Shown here: in pieces, positions 12,660-24,672 of the stretch
How positions within the stretch are numbered: position 1 is the first letter of the stretch
How the letters are laid out: every line of letters starts with the position of its first letter
Notes under the pieces: model-generated
What the model was told of the DNA's origin: nothing
Seen by the model: the letters and a program-made list of their open reading frames with translations, nothing else
Databases searched by the model: none
Program-made: the position numbers and the translations under genes
Assembly: GCA_025331435.1 (NCBI GenBank)
Contig: JAIWNI010000055.1
Span: 62,001 to 126,000 of the forward strand
Source: Choanephora cucurbitarum
Lineage: Eukaryota > Mucoromycota > Mucoromycetes > Mucorales > Choanephoraceae
DNA: 64,000 nt
Direction of reading: 5' to 3'

Positions 12660-14832
12660 TCATTGCTGTCTTATACGCTTTGGTAGTTTCTGATCTGATC
12701 TTTGATTTGGATTTCTTCCACGATTAAAAGTGTTTCGAGTTTTACGAAGTATTTGGGGGATATCACAGGTCTACCAATACGAGAGAAGGGTTAGCATCTT
12801 CTTTCTAATGACAAATATGATTACTTGCTTTTTTCACATCCAAATCAATAAAACCGCCCCAATTGCGCTCATCGTGTGAGGGATGTAGATAATATACCAA
12901 ATCATAGTCTCTAAGTGATCCTCTAGTCACTTCAAGTGGCATACACAAATTGCATTTTTTGGTACATTCTAGACAGGTATAAAAGTTTACACGATCTTCT
13001 TCTGTCTGTGACAATGCATTTGGACATTTGTTTCGCTTAAAAATGCTTGACAATCCAATACCTTGTTCACCTAATTTAGATACTGTGGTTGTTGCCAAAC
13101 AATGGTTGCAATGTAGAATATTAAATGAGTTTGGATTTAAGCGACGATGTCTTTCAATTCGACGACAGGTTGTTGCAAGATTTGCAAACTTATGTGAGGG
13201 ATTACTATAACGTTGAAGAGAATGTTTAACAATCATATCAACAGAAGTGAATGGCCAAACCTACTTTCTTAGCACTTCTAAAGAGAGATTGGGAATGACT
13301 TCTTGGTGAAATGCTAGATTGATATTTTTGACATAGTCCAGGTACAGTTTGACAGCATTCATAATACTTTCAGGACCTTTGTACATTTGCATTGATGCGA
13401 TGTGTTGACAACCACGACCTATAGAGTAGCAATCGAGGCACAAATCATATTGATCGCAGAGATCGCAATGGTAATAATGACAAAAAACATCGCTATGACA
13501 AAAGTCACATTTGACAGTACATACTTCTTCAGGAGCATCTGCTATAATACCTTGATCGTCTCCATCAAATAAAAGCTCGGGCAAGATGACCTGTTTTAGA
13601 AAAACATCAAGCAACTGGTTTGAGCTTTCGAGAAAAAACTCTGGGCCATAGCATAGAATAGGGATCCATTTCGATTGATTTGCAAGATCATGCACTAGAT
13701 CAACTAGCTGACGATTCCATTCTTTCAGTGTGAACATCACGATCGCCTTACATTTGTACACTTCAGGGCGGTTGACAATGTGATAGAGCGGCAGTTGGTC
13801 TTGAAAGGCATAGGTCAGTGTCTGTGAGGTGATTCGGTTCCATGCAATCTTAACAGAAACACCATGGTTGCGGACTTGGTGATATGCACGGCTCGGTATG
13901 ATTACTAAGTCGCCTTTACGCTGGACAATGACCTGTACTTTAAATTTGGCTTTGAGGATCTTGTCATAATTAAGCCAAGCACGATCACTTTCCATGAAAG
14001 AGCTTTTAGTGACATGGTGGCTATCTGATACTGTTCTTCTTGCTTGTCTCCTGTTACCACCCTTGTGTCGAAAGTTTCGCTGGTGATCGTCTTCTTCGGG
14101 ATCAATCAGGCAAGCAAGCTCATCGCGGTATTGATTTTCAACAATGAGCCATTCAGCAAATGCCCCTTCAGAAGCCATCGTCATGACGTTGTGTCCCATA
14201 GTCCCACAAAGGTCACGGTGAATAGGTGTACCTGTCATGTCTTGACCAACATAACACATGAGGTTCTCTGCTTTGAAACGATCAGGCAAGAATGTGAATA
14301 GATCGTTGTTGCCTTGGGGTAACAAGAACTCTGGCAAGAATTCTTTTAGTGCGATTCCATATTCGTCGGGGCAAATAACGTCTTTTGCATAGATGTTGTC
14401 GATTGGGATGGTAGGTTTTTTGTAAACATAGGGCGCTTTCCCTTCGAGATCGTACTTCTGCTGTAAGGCCTCTAAATAGCCCCCAAGCTCTAATTTAACT
14501 TTTTTGGTTGTGTTTTGTTTTCGCAGGTCTACTTCAATCTCTAGTTTGAAAACAAGTTAGATAAAGCTATTGTTGCTTTCTCTACAAAACTATACGCGCT
14601 TACCTAGATCGCCACAGTATTCCTTTAACTTTTGAATATTGAATATGTCTTGCTTCCAGCCATTGGACTTATGCATATTAGATACGACTAAAGGCTTTCC
14701 TCTTTCAATACAATGTTGTTGAACAAACAGCCTAAGTGATTCACTTGTAAAATCTAGGAAATCAATTCTAGTAGCTGCTTCATATTGGCAGGGGAGATCT
14801 TTCTCAGTATCAATTAGGTGGCATTTAGTCAT
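12660..14832 (-). CDS. JmjC-domain protein with zinc fingers (putative histone demethylase)
   Basis: Best model has four exons: 14832-14604, 14540-13265, 13204-12838 and 12770-12660, about 660 residues. The JmjC core has the Fe(II) triad: HRD at His184/Asp186 (TPIHRDLCGTMGHNV) and a distal His297 in AYHQVRNHGVSVKIAWN. So it is likely an active 2-oxoglutarate oxygenase. A cysteine-rich ZZ-like module follows (CDFCHSDVFCHYYHCDLC, CLDCY), and another Cys-rich segment is in exon 3 (LHCNHC, CLECTKKCNLC). This layout suggests a lysine demethylase, but the substrate cannot be read from sequence. The last intron uses a weak GTGAAA donor. If it is not spliced, translation ends at 12805 with about 634 residues. 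Exon 4 is kept because it stays open in phase and adds a basic, nuclear-looking tail. The start at 14832 is the first ATG before the conserved N-terminal region. Confidence 0.8.
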
Positions 14833-16782
14833 ATCAGCTATTATAAGCTTATTATTGAGAAAAAGATGAAAACAAGAGAAAGAAGAGAAAGATCAATAAA
14901 AAAGTAACAATAACTTTAAAAAAGATTGTTCGACTTCCTTATTTTGGCGGACAGATTTTTTATGGGATGGGTTTTTTTAAATAAAGAAAGGAAACTTACT
15001 GCATAAATACTATTCATAATGACTTGATCAAGTTTGCATTTATCCAATAAGGCAGTAGAAATAGCCCTAGTGGTTTGCGTGTTAAACGAGTCTTGTACAT
15101 ATAAGAAAATCAACCTCTTTAAATTAGCTTTTTTATTGATAGAAGTGCTTTAAGAACTATTTGTACACCTGGTGTCAAGCATAACTTAATTGGGATAGTA
15201 GCTTTAATTTTGAAGGCCAACTTGGCCTCTTCTCTTTTATTTTGTTTACAAAACAAGAGAAAAAAGAACACATCAGCTTGAAGCAATCTTATCTCAGGAA
15301 AGATTTGAATTACAAGTTGATTTTATCACAAACAATGTACGAAAAAAATAAACGCATTGCCTGCACCCTTGGAGTTGCTTTTGTACTGTCTCATGAGTCA
15401 GATTGAGCACTGTCACACCTTGTGTTTCTTGTCAGCCTGTTTGTATCACCCAACCCTCTTCTTACCAAATGATACATTATGTTCAGCAATGATTTTGCTT
15501 TGAATCTATAGACTGTAGGCCACTAAATGAAGTATGACCGCCAACTAGAGTTGAGACTTGAAGTGCAAAGGTGACTCAAATAAAGCATCAGGCTTTTCCA
15601 GAAACATCTATAGCAAAGCTGGTTGAAGTTCACAATACTTCTTGCTAATCATGACCTACCCGATCCATACCTGAGTCTAGAAATATTACATAAGACTTAG
15701 CCATGACTCTCATATACTGCAACACTTTTGTTACAACACCTATTTCTCCTTCTTTGAATGGTATGAGATGATCAGTTTTGCTCAAGACCAAAACTGACCT
15801 TTTTAATGTCATCTATTTTAAGAGCGCTTACATCTTTTTGAAGTTGGCAGGATAATCATGAACAAGCTTGTTTTCATTTATAGAGTTGAAAAGACTGAGC
15901 AAGTTGTTGCCTTTGGGTTTGAACAAACTACAGCTGCAAGGGCTCTCTGCTTTATGGTTTGAATTATTTTGTTCTCAAATGCTTGCACATTAAAGATTTA
16001 GTTTTTTTTTAGCCAGATCTAGTGCATTTTGTAACAAGCGTGTTATGAAGTCGTTGAGCGATATTGCTAGGAGTGTACAAAAGCACATTCAACACTATGT
16101 AAAGTAGACTAGTGACCATTGTTATATAAATGAACGAAAAAAAAAAGAGGAATGTCGCCTGGTCGTGGCGTGTATCTTTTCACTAGACAATGAGCTAAAC
16201 GAAATAGTGCAAATCTCGAAATGCTTGACGAAACATGAACCTAAGTTGACTTAAAAAACTCTGTCATTGTGTTTGCTGTTTGCTTTTACATGAAAACAAA
16301 ATTATCTTGAGTTTAGTGAAAGGACACGAATGTTTTCTTATTTACAGTGCTGACCTGCTGTAAATAAATGCTTCTAGATAGGCGAGATTGAATGTTATGA
16401 AATTCTTTTCCATTACTAAATCAAACAGTAACTGTTACGAGAGCGTTGCTAATAACATAACAGCATTAGCCTAAAAACATTGGAAGCACTTACCAATGTG
16501 TATGTTGTTCAAACAATTCTAAAAGTATGGACAAGAGGCATTATTAATAAAAAGCATAATCCCAATGTCGAAATTTTGGAATGACAATTGGATTATACAA
16601 CGTCTTGATGTTTCCTTCTCCATGATGAGCAAAGAGCCTTCAAGTCAAATGAGATTGCCTCAATCGCTAAACAAAACAAACTTAATAGCAAGTAGTCTTA
16701 TCATGAAGTTTTGTTTGAAATTGTATTTTATTTTAACAAAAGCATTGCTTTTTAAGAGATACATTTACAAGTTGTGGGTAAT
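14833..16782. other. Long intergenic region upstream of the JmjC gene
   Basis: About 1.9 kb of AT-rich DNA holding the JmjC promoter and the 3' flank of EF-1alpha. A short plus-strand stretch near 15890-15970 would read EQVVAFGFEQTTAARAL, which resembles one helix pair of a UBA domain. It ends at a stop and has no supporting exons, so I do not call a gene. Nothing else recognised. Confidence 0.4.
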
Positions 16783-18305
16783 TTATTTCTTACCAGCCTT
16801 GGCAGCAGCCTTGGTGACCTTACCGGCCTTGTCAACCTTTTCGACGGCCTTAATGACACCGACGGCAACGGTTTGACGCATATCACGGACGGCGAAACGA
16901 CCGAGAGGAGGGTAGTCAGTGTAAGCTTCAACACACATGGGCTTGGAAGGAACCATCTTGACGATAGCAGAGTCACCGCTCTTGACAAACTTAGGTGCAT
17001 CCTCGAGCTTCTTACCTTCAAGGATAGAGAAAAGTTAGAAATGTTTAAAGAAGAGGTAAAGAGGTCCATATGGATACCTCTTTACAGCCAAAATTTCGAT
17101 TTAAAAAAAAATCGAAAAATTGACAACATTTTTAAAAAATTAAAACGAAGTTTAAACTTACCAGAACGACGGTCAATCTTTTCAATCAATTCAGAGAACT
17201 TACAGGCGATGTGAGCAGTGTGACAATCGAGGACAGGAGCGTAACCAGCACCAATTTGACCGGGGTGGTTCAAGATAATAACTTGAGCAGTGAAAGAACC
17301 GGCTTCCTTGGCGGGGTCATTCTTGGAGTCGGAACAGACGTTACCACGACGGATATCCTTGACGGAAACGTTCTTGACGTTGAAACCGACGTTGTCACCG
17401 GGGAGACCTTCAGTGAGGGTTTCGTGGTGCATTTCGACGGACTTAACTTCAGTGGTGACGGCAGCAGGAGCGAAAGTGACAACCATACCAGCCTTGATAA
17501 CACCAGTTTCAACACGACCAACGGGAACAGTACCGATACCACCGATCTTGTAGACATCTTGGAGGGGAAGACGGAGAGGCTTGTCGGAAGGACGAACAGG
17601 GGGTTCGATGGCATCAATGGCTTCGAGGAGAGTCTTACCGGTCTTTTCACCAGCCTTGGTTTCCTTCTTCCATCCCTTGAACCAGGGCATGTTGGTAGAT
17701 TCGTCCAACATGTTGTCACCGTGCCAGCCAGAAATGGGGACGAAGGGGACAGCCTTGGGGTTGAAACCGATCTTCTTGATGAAGGAGGAAACTTCCTTGA
17801 CGATTTCAGTGTAACGGGCTTCGGACCACTTGGTGGTATCCATCTTGTTGATAGCAACGATCAATTGACGGACACCCAAGGTGAAGGCAAGAAGAGCGTG
17901 TTCACGGGTTTGACCATCCTTGGAGATACCAGCTTCGAATTCACCAGTACCACCAGCAATGATAAGAATAGCACAATCGGCTTGAGAAGTACCGGTAATC
18001 ATGTTCTTGATGAAATCACGGTGACCGGGAGCATCAATAACGGTAACGTGGTACTTGGGGGTTTCGAACTTCCAGAGAGCAATATCGATGGTGATACCTC
18101 TTTCACGTTCAGCCTTAAGCTTGTCAAGAACCCAGGCGTACTTGAAGGAACCCTTACCGAGTTCAGCGGCTTCCTTTTCGAACTTTTCGATGGTACGCTT
18201 GTCAATACCACCACACTTGTAAATCAAGTGACCAGTGGTGGTAGACTTACCAGAATCGACGTGACCAATAACGACAACGTTAACGTGAGTCTTTTCCTTA
18301 CCCAT
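16783..18305 (-). CDS. TEF1: Translation elongation factor EF-1alpha
   Basis: Two coding exons, 18305-17162 and 17015-16783, give 458 residues, the usual eEF1A length. The protein brings aminoacyl-tRNA to the ribosome with GTP. GTP-binding motifs are complete: [21 protein letters not shown] and the later elongation-factor domains ([20 protein letters not shown]; the C-terminal [20 protein letters not shown]). Codon use is strongly biased to C-ending codons, as in highly expressed genes, and as a result the antisense strand is open for about 370 codons. The internal intron (146 nt) is longer than most here and contains a perfect hairpin. A second intron lies in the 5' leader just before the ATG. 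Confidence 0.98.
17056..17085. repeat. Perfect 10-bp inverted repeat inside the EF-1alpha intron
   Basis: GTAAAGAGGT (17056-17065) and ACCTCTTTAC (17076-17085) are exact reverse complements separated by CCATATGGAT. The hairpin lies entirely within the intron 17016-17161. On the coding strand it falls about 70 nt before the 3' splice site. Its role, if any, is unknown. Confidence 0.75.
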
Positions 18306-18311
18306 TTTGAA

Positions 18312-18388
18312 CTATACATGTGAGAGTTAGTGTAAATGTCTTTATGCATGGATGTACACATCGATGGATGGATGGATGTATAGTTTAC
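18312..18388 (-). other. 5'-leader intron of EF-1alpha
   Basis: On the minus strand GTAAAC at 18388 and TATAG ending at 18312 bracket a 77-nt intron just six bases before the start codon. It contains a short ATCC tandem run (18363-18378 region). Leader introns are common in fungal eEF1A genes. The splice call is by motif only. Confidence 0.65.
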
Positions 18389-18598
18389 CTTTTAGTGGTT
18401 AGAAATTAAGGAGGGAACACAACAATTGTTTACTTTACAGAATTATTTAAACCAAAAAAATATCTATGCAAACACAGTAAAGAAAATCCGGGCCGGATCC
18501 TAAAGAGTCCGCTTCAATATTTTTTATTTATTTATCTAACCGTCAAATACAGAAGGGTCAATTTGGACTCCAAATTGTTTAAACATCTTTAAACTGAA

Positions 18599-20420
18599 TT
18601 AGCCACTGTCATGATATAACTTGACTCTTACTGTCCTTACCTGCTCTTTCATTTTTTCGTCTAATATATCTTCCATTCCTCTTGCCTTCGATCCAAATAT
18701 CAGCCTGTTTGATGCATCCCTGAATCTAACCAACCAGAAACTGAGTGTCATAACAAACAGAGTGAACTCGAAAACGATTGATCTCCAGCTAAGCCAGGTC
18801 CCTTTTTCGTTTGATATGCCTAGTACAGCCCATCTAGCCATGATATTTATGCGATTGATTGGGCTACCCACACTCTTGTTGTTTGCTCGAACAATATTCA
18901 TATTTCTTGAAATGAAGATCAACTCTTTGGGGAATAGCTCTTGATCTCGCAAGAAGTTTTTGATCCGCTCTTTCATGTTTACTTGTAATTCATACATATC
19001 CTTCACATCAACATGTTGATCCAGGTGAAGCGCCTTCTTTTCAGAGAAAGGTCTTTGAAGTGTTATAGAAGCAAACATGTTGGCGTCATTGATGCCCCAT
19101 TCTTTACATATCTCTGTCATTCTCGGCATATCTAGCATAAATAGTGCTTCCCAAAGTTTACAATATTCTTTTCGAAACCTTGAAAGTAATAGATGAGTTA
19201 GACAGTTTTCGTCTGGATAAAGAATATCTTTCTTACTTTTCGGATTCTTGTATATAAAGCCCATGATCTATCAGAATGACCTGAACTTGATTCTTTTTAC
19301 TAGGATGCCGTCTCACCAAAACATTACCTGGATGTGGATCCGCTATATTCATTTTCTATGTGGTTCAGTTCAACCATAATAAGCAACTTAAATATACTGA
19401 TTACATACCATGTACAAATCCACTACGGAATATTTGACTAGCAAATGCCTCTATTGTTGTCTTCATAGCCCTTACATAGTCTAAGCCTTTTTCTTCCAAC
19501 TCTTCTTTCTTGGTTAACTGAATACCATCGACCCACTCACAAACTAGAACTCTTTTCGAACTGTATTCATGATATACTTTGGGTACGTAGACTTTATCTT
19601 TCAATGCCTTTTCACTTTGCAGATGGCGCCAAGCTTTTTGAGCATTTCTGTTGATATAAAAAAAGAAAAGAAGAAAGAAGGATGTTAAGGTACAACAGAC
19701 TATAACCATCACTCCAAATTACCTTGCTTCGTTCTCAAAATCAGCTTCCATTCGCATATGCTTCTCAATGTAATTGCTAGACCAAGACAATGGCAAATCA
19801 AAGACATGCTCATATACTTTAAGGAGAATACGAAATGCAGCCAGATCCCCTTCCATTTGTTTCTGAATAGCAGGTTTTTGTATCTTTACTGCTACCACAT
19901 CACCATTTTTTAACCTTGCTTTGTGTACCTGTGCAATAGATGCTGAAGCAACAGGTTTCATCTCAAACTCGGCAAATATTTCACTAGGATGTTTGCCATT
20001 GAAATCATCCATAAATACACGCTCCACAGCTTCAAAAGGAACAGCAGGCGCACTATCAAATAACTGTTTGGCCCGTATTTGGTAAGCGGCGGGTAAAATG
20101 GCAGCTTGAGTGCCAATGACTTGTCCAATTTTTATGTATAGACCACCATTTCTCTCAAAAACGTCAAAAATACGATTGGCTACCCTGGTATGCAATTGTT
20201 CGATGCGGTTTGTATCGTCGATAGAATGGCCGGGCTTAAAATTTAACTTGTAGTCGACAGCAAGTGCAACACCATTATAAAATGTACGAAAATTTCGAGA
20301 AAGCAGCTGCGCTTCGGTTCTCGAGTCATATGTATAAATTCCAGTTGTAAGTAAAGCACCGCTAAAGGCAAATCGAATTGTTTTTGAACGTGGAATAAAA
20401 CTCCTGCTAATGAACGACAT
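18599..20420 (-). CDS. ADCK1/UbiB-family atypical kinase, probably mitochondrial
   Basis: Four exons, 20420-19723, 19647-19409, 19342-19237 and 19178-18599, give 540 residues. Family hallmarks are present: YIKIGQ (the KxGQ motif), PVASASIAQVHKARL (the Ala-rich loop replacing the glycine loop), VAVKIQKP, and the split catalytic motif FVHADPHPGNVLV assembled across an intron. The acidic metal-binding part reads LIDHGLY, as usual in ADCK1 rather than DFG. A C-terminal hydrophobic segment (near SIVFEFTLFVMTLSFW) may be a membrane anchor. The N terminus is basic, free of acids for the first 30 residues and followed by a short hydrophobic stretch, suggesting mitochondrial import. Relatives (yeast Mcp2, ADCK1) affect coenzyme Q distribution, lipid homeostasis and cristae. 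It is divergent with the adenylate-kinase-like gene. Confidence 0.9.
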
Positions 20421-20658
20421 ATAATAGGTTAGGGAATAATGCGTATATGCAGAAAAAAAAAAAGAAGGATTGAAATAAATGAAATGATTGAAATAAAGAT
20501 TTATTCTCTTTTTTTCTTTTTTCTTGATCATCGAAGAATTTCATGCTAATGTTTGCTCTACGTCACTAAGTTGTTTCGCCGCAAATGATAATTAAAATCG
20601 ATAGCCGCTTATACCCCACATTTTGTTCTTTTTTCTTTTCATTTTGTTCTTCTTATCA
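20421..20658. promoter_or_regulatory. Shared promoter of two likely mitochondrial genes
   Basis: The start codons of the ADCK1-like gene (minus) and the adenylate-kinase-like gene (plus) are separated by 238 bp. Both sides have T/C-rich leaders. No binding site was identified; co-regulation is an inference from the arrangement. Confidence 0.5.
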
Positions 20659-22513
20659 ATGTTGGCTATGAGAAGGATACTTCCGCTAGCTTCTCGACAA
20701 AGTGCTACTCTCTTGCAACCGAGTCGCTTAGCAAAACCACTTGTTGGTTATTATAAGCAACCGTTTGCATACTATACAACAAAGACCTTACCTAAGCTTG
20801 CTGCAGTACCTGAGCAGTCAAGTATGTATTAGCTACAAAGTCATCATAAGATATTCTCTTATACTTTCTTTAGGTAGCTCTAACAGATCTACTGGTCCAG
20901 ATAGTCATGATTCCACTAGGTAATATATGACAAAATAGGTAATTTTTTGATAGAAAAATAATATAACTGCATAGAGCAGCCGAAATTAAGGATGCGAAAT
21001 TGATTTTTAATCAAGCTTGGAAGAATATTGAAGATCATTATGGAAGAGAGAATATCCATTTGCCTCGCGAATTTATTTTTCTGATGGGTGCACCTGGGTA
21101 AGTGTAAAAGGTAGAAGCCTATCCATTTCTTTTTTTTTGTTTTTACTGATAGGTCATGAATAGGTCAGGAAAAGGAACTCATACACCTTCCATATTACGT
21201 GCACGTGGTATCACTAACCCACCTATTTCAGTCTCTCAATTGCTACAGACGCCTGAATGCAAAGAGCTGATCAACCAAGGTCAAATGATTTCTGATCGTT
21301 ATGTGATAGAGCTTCTGTTACATGCTATGCTTGATTGCGATCCATCTGTAGGTGTCTTGGTCGATGGATTTCCTAGAACAGATATTCAAGTTGAAGCATT
21401 AAGGCTACTGCATGACCGCATGACAGAGCTGAGACGAGAGTTCTGGCATACTGATAGAAGAGATCAGTTCCCGTAAGTATGAAGACATATCTGTTCTTCA
21501 GGAAGACTAAAAAAAGTGCATATAGTCGGCCTGTATTTCGCATTTGTGTCTTATATGTAGACGAAGAGATATCAGTTCAAAGACAGCTAGCGAGAGGTAG
21601 AATGATTCGTCAACATAACATCGAAGTCAAAAAGACAGGACAGGGTGTATTTTGGGATGAGCGAGTGACAGACAATGACGAGAATGTAAGCTGGAAAGAA
21701 ACAAACGGGATTTTTTTTTCTTATCTTGCATTTGTTAGTTGATTCGCGAGCGCTACTCAATTTTTAAAGCACATTATGGCTCTCTTTTGAAACTATCCAA
21801 AATGTTTCCATTCCGTAAGATAATCAAGATAGAGATTGTATTGTATTACTGATTCATTTTGCCACTTAGATCTTATTAACGCAACAGGTTCAATCAAAGA
21901 AGTTTTGCAAATCATACTTAAAGAGTTTGAGTATCAGTCATCGTTGGAGTTGGATTCAGACACATATGATGCTATCTCGCATATCCCAGTTGCAACTCAG
22001 ATTGGTATTCATGCACGCCAGGTAATTCATAAAAGGAGAGAGAATGAAAGATTATATGATTTACAGCCTTCTCCTTTGTTTTTTCGGATCTGATCGAACA
22101 GGATTTGATTAGTCGTCTAGAGCATTATCAAGATACAGAACCCAGCTTGTTACAGAAAGCTATTCAATTCATAGACAGCACTGTCATGCCCAAAATACAT
22201 CGTCATGCTATTAGTGGCCATACAAATGTTAGAACGTAAGTTACAGTCGACAAAAGAAGAAAGAAACAACAGAGCTAACACCATCAAAACCAGTGAGGAT
22301 CCAATGATGGGAAACGACCACTTTGCGGCTATTGTGATGGATGTGCTATCTGAACGTGGATATCACGTATCACTTGATCGCCGTATTCATCATGTTCCTG
22401 TACGCATAGACTTAAAAACAGGAAAGATCGAATTAGATACACACCACATTTATTTATTGACAGTTGAATATCCCAAGCATTATATACGTCCATTAGAGCA
22501 GAAATTCAATTAA
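20659..22513 (+). CDS. Adenylate-kinase-like nucleotide kinase, probable mitochondrial presequence
   Basis: Nine exons are modelled: 20659-20821, 20874-20919, 20975-21097, 21164-21472, 21526-21685, 21739-21814, 21870-22021, 22102-22235 and 22273-22513, giving 467 residues. The first 45 residues are rich in Arg, Ser and Ala with no acids (MRRILPLASRQSATLL), a likely mitochondrial presequence. The P-loop GAPGSGKGT is assembled across an intron at about residue 110. SDRYVIELLL and VDGFPRT are the NMP-binding and kinase motifs, and RGRMIRQHN is in the lid region. A C-terminal half of about 180 residues extends beyond a standard adenylate kinase (about 220). I do not recognise that extension. The last intron would be only 37 nt, the shortest in my models, so that junction is the weakest. 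The substrate nucleotide is not certain. Confidence 0.8.
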
Positions 22514-24672
22514 AGTATGCTAGAGTGAACGATTGAATTTGGACGCTTTGGATGTATTAGTTAACTAGCCTGGAAAAAAAGCTCAAAAAGTGTCAGTTTA
22601 TGAGATTTCAAAGTGTGAGGAAGTTTGAGAGGCACAAAAAAAGCACTGCTTTGTCTTTTTTCCAGAAAGGACATTTATTTTTGCTTGCCTGTTTCTAAAG
22701 AATACTGAGTGATCATATTGATTTTTGAGAGATTACGCTTGATAGTAGAAGATAGATAGTCAAAGAGGAGCTCTCACTCATTAGTTTATCTCAAAAGACT
22801 GAACAACAGAAGTCCATGTCCTTGAAAAAGAAAAAGGTGGCAAACGGACTGATTACTTTCGGTTTTTATGAATGCCACTCACATGACATAGACAAACATT
22901 GGGCTTTGATGTTACACTTGATTGCTGAACATTCCCTTTAAGCCTGCTTGCCTTTTTAGTCGACTCACCCAGTGGACATGCTACAGGAGAATTTGTACAT
23001 ATATTAAAATACTTTTTGGTTCAAGCGACAAAAGCTTTGCACACATAGAAAATATATTTTTGAAGCTTTTTGAAGTTCGTCAATTTTTCGAAATTTGAAC
23101 TGGTGAGACATACAGAAGACTTGAAAATTGAAACAATTCAATGCCACCGCATTTCTACGCAGCAGTCTATGAGCTGATAAAGAGTGAGCTCCAGCTTTAT
23201 CTTTTACAAGCTTCCTATGATAGTCTTGATGTGATAGAAATTACTACTTTCTGTACCTTCTTTTTAGAGCCATACCTCTTCTAAGAAAGCAGTAAGAATC
23301 AAAGCAACAAAAAAGAAAGGGAAGCCAGAAAGAGCTCTTCAAGAGTTACAACAATGAGTTCATTACAGATGAAGACGAAGATTGGAAGACAGCGAAAGCA
23401 AAGAAGAGGCTTATTGACTGAAATATCTTCTGGAAATATATAATACCTCCATGCGATTGATAATCTTATATAGTAGCCGCTTTATTTAAGAATGTACATA
23501 TTCTTGAAAAATACACTCTTATATTGAGTGAATTCCTAAATCAAACACTCTCAAATCGAGTGACTACTGTAGTAAATGCAGGCTTCATAAACATAGTAGG
23601 CAAGAAGAATCCAAATTTTGACTAATACTCGAGTGATCAAGACAAAGTCAAACAATGTTTGCGAGTCCGAAGAATTAATTAAGAAATCGTGAGTTGTTGC
23701 TGGTGCTATATTTGTAAACTATCTGTTATTGTATCAATTGGAGAATGGTCAATAGCCTTCCATTGTATCTTATTCTTTGTGTTATAATCACTTTTCCACC
23801 CTTTCTGTACAAAGCAAGAACGCTTCTCAAGAAGTTAGAGAATGTGAAAGAAAGCTTTATCTTCAGTTTAAGGATTACGAAAGCCAAAGCGTCCAGATAA
23901 TATTCATTAACGGCAAAGCAACATAAAGCACTGCTTAGGAGCAATATGATTGACAACAATGAGTCAAGGGCACTTTTTTTTTAAGTTTTTATCAGTATCG
24001 CAAAGAAAGTCGTTAGCTAAGCATGTTTCCGATTTGAAAACAAGTTCTTCTTCATAGTCTTTGTCTGTTGAAGACAAAGAACTGACAGAATCTTGGTTCA
24101 TCAATTGCTCAGACGCTGATTAAGATCTAATTCTCTTAAACATAAGTTTCCTACCGAAGCAAACGTATATGCGTATCCTCAGCTGAACCCTAGATGTCTC
24201 CATCAAGCTCAAGGTAATGCGACTGACGAAAGATCATCGCGAAGAGTACATGCAATTCTCGAGTGCAAACTTGCAGTACCGTATAAAATCATGATGTAAA
24301 TGCTGTCAAAATCATTCATTGCGTTTTCACACACCAACCAAAGTACAACATTACAAGACCATTCATCTTTCAAAGACTTAATTAAAAAGGTAATTATAGC
24401 ATCTTTGTGATCCTCACAGTTGTAAGTAATTGATGATACAAACCGAAGCTGAAACAAATTAACATTTTTGTGTGTGAAAGCATTATACAGTGTAACGACT
24501 CAAACGAATGTGCAATTAGGGGTAAACGGTAAGTGCAATAAAAAAAAAGGCTATCCAAAACTGCCTGCCAAAAGAAACAAATATCGTAAAACGAAAAAGG
24601 ACTCATTTGAATAGTATACTTTACTAGCTATTTTAATAAAAATGTATGGGGAATCAAGTAAGATGCAAGATA
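22514..24672. other. Long AT-rich accessory stretch
   Basis: About 2.2 kb without a supported gene. A run around 23300-23425 encodes lysine-rich and acidic fragments (such as EFITDEDEDWKTAKAKK) that could be the tail of a decayed gene, but frames are broken and no domain is recognisable. Several A/T runs occur. This stretch leads into the mobile-element remnants at 24.7-26.8 kb. Confidence 0.4.

Noticed and set aside
15890..15970. UBA-like peptide EQVVAFGFEQTTAARAL
   Set aside because: Only about 20 codons, ending in a stop, with no adjoining exons; likely chance.
17211..18323. Antisense open frame of 370 codons over EF-1alpha
   Set aside because: It is the mirror of a strongly codon-biased gene. 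Its Thr/Asp/Gly-rich composition has no domain and the true gene is certain.
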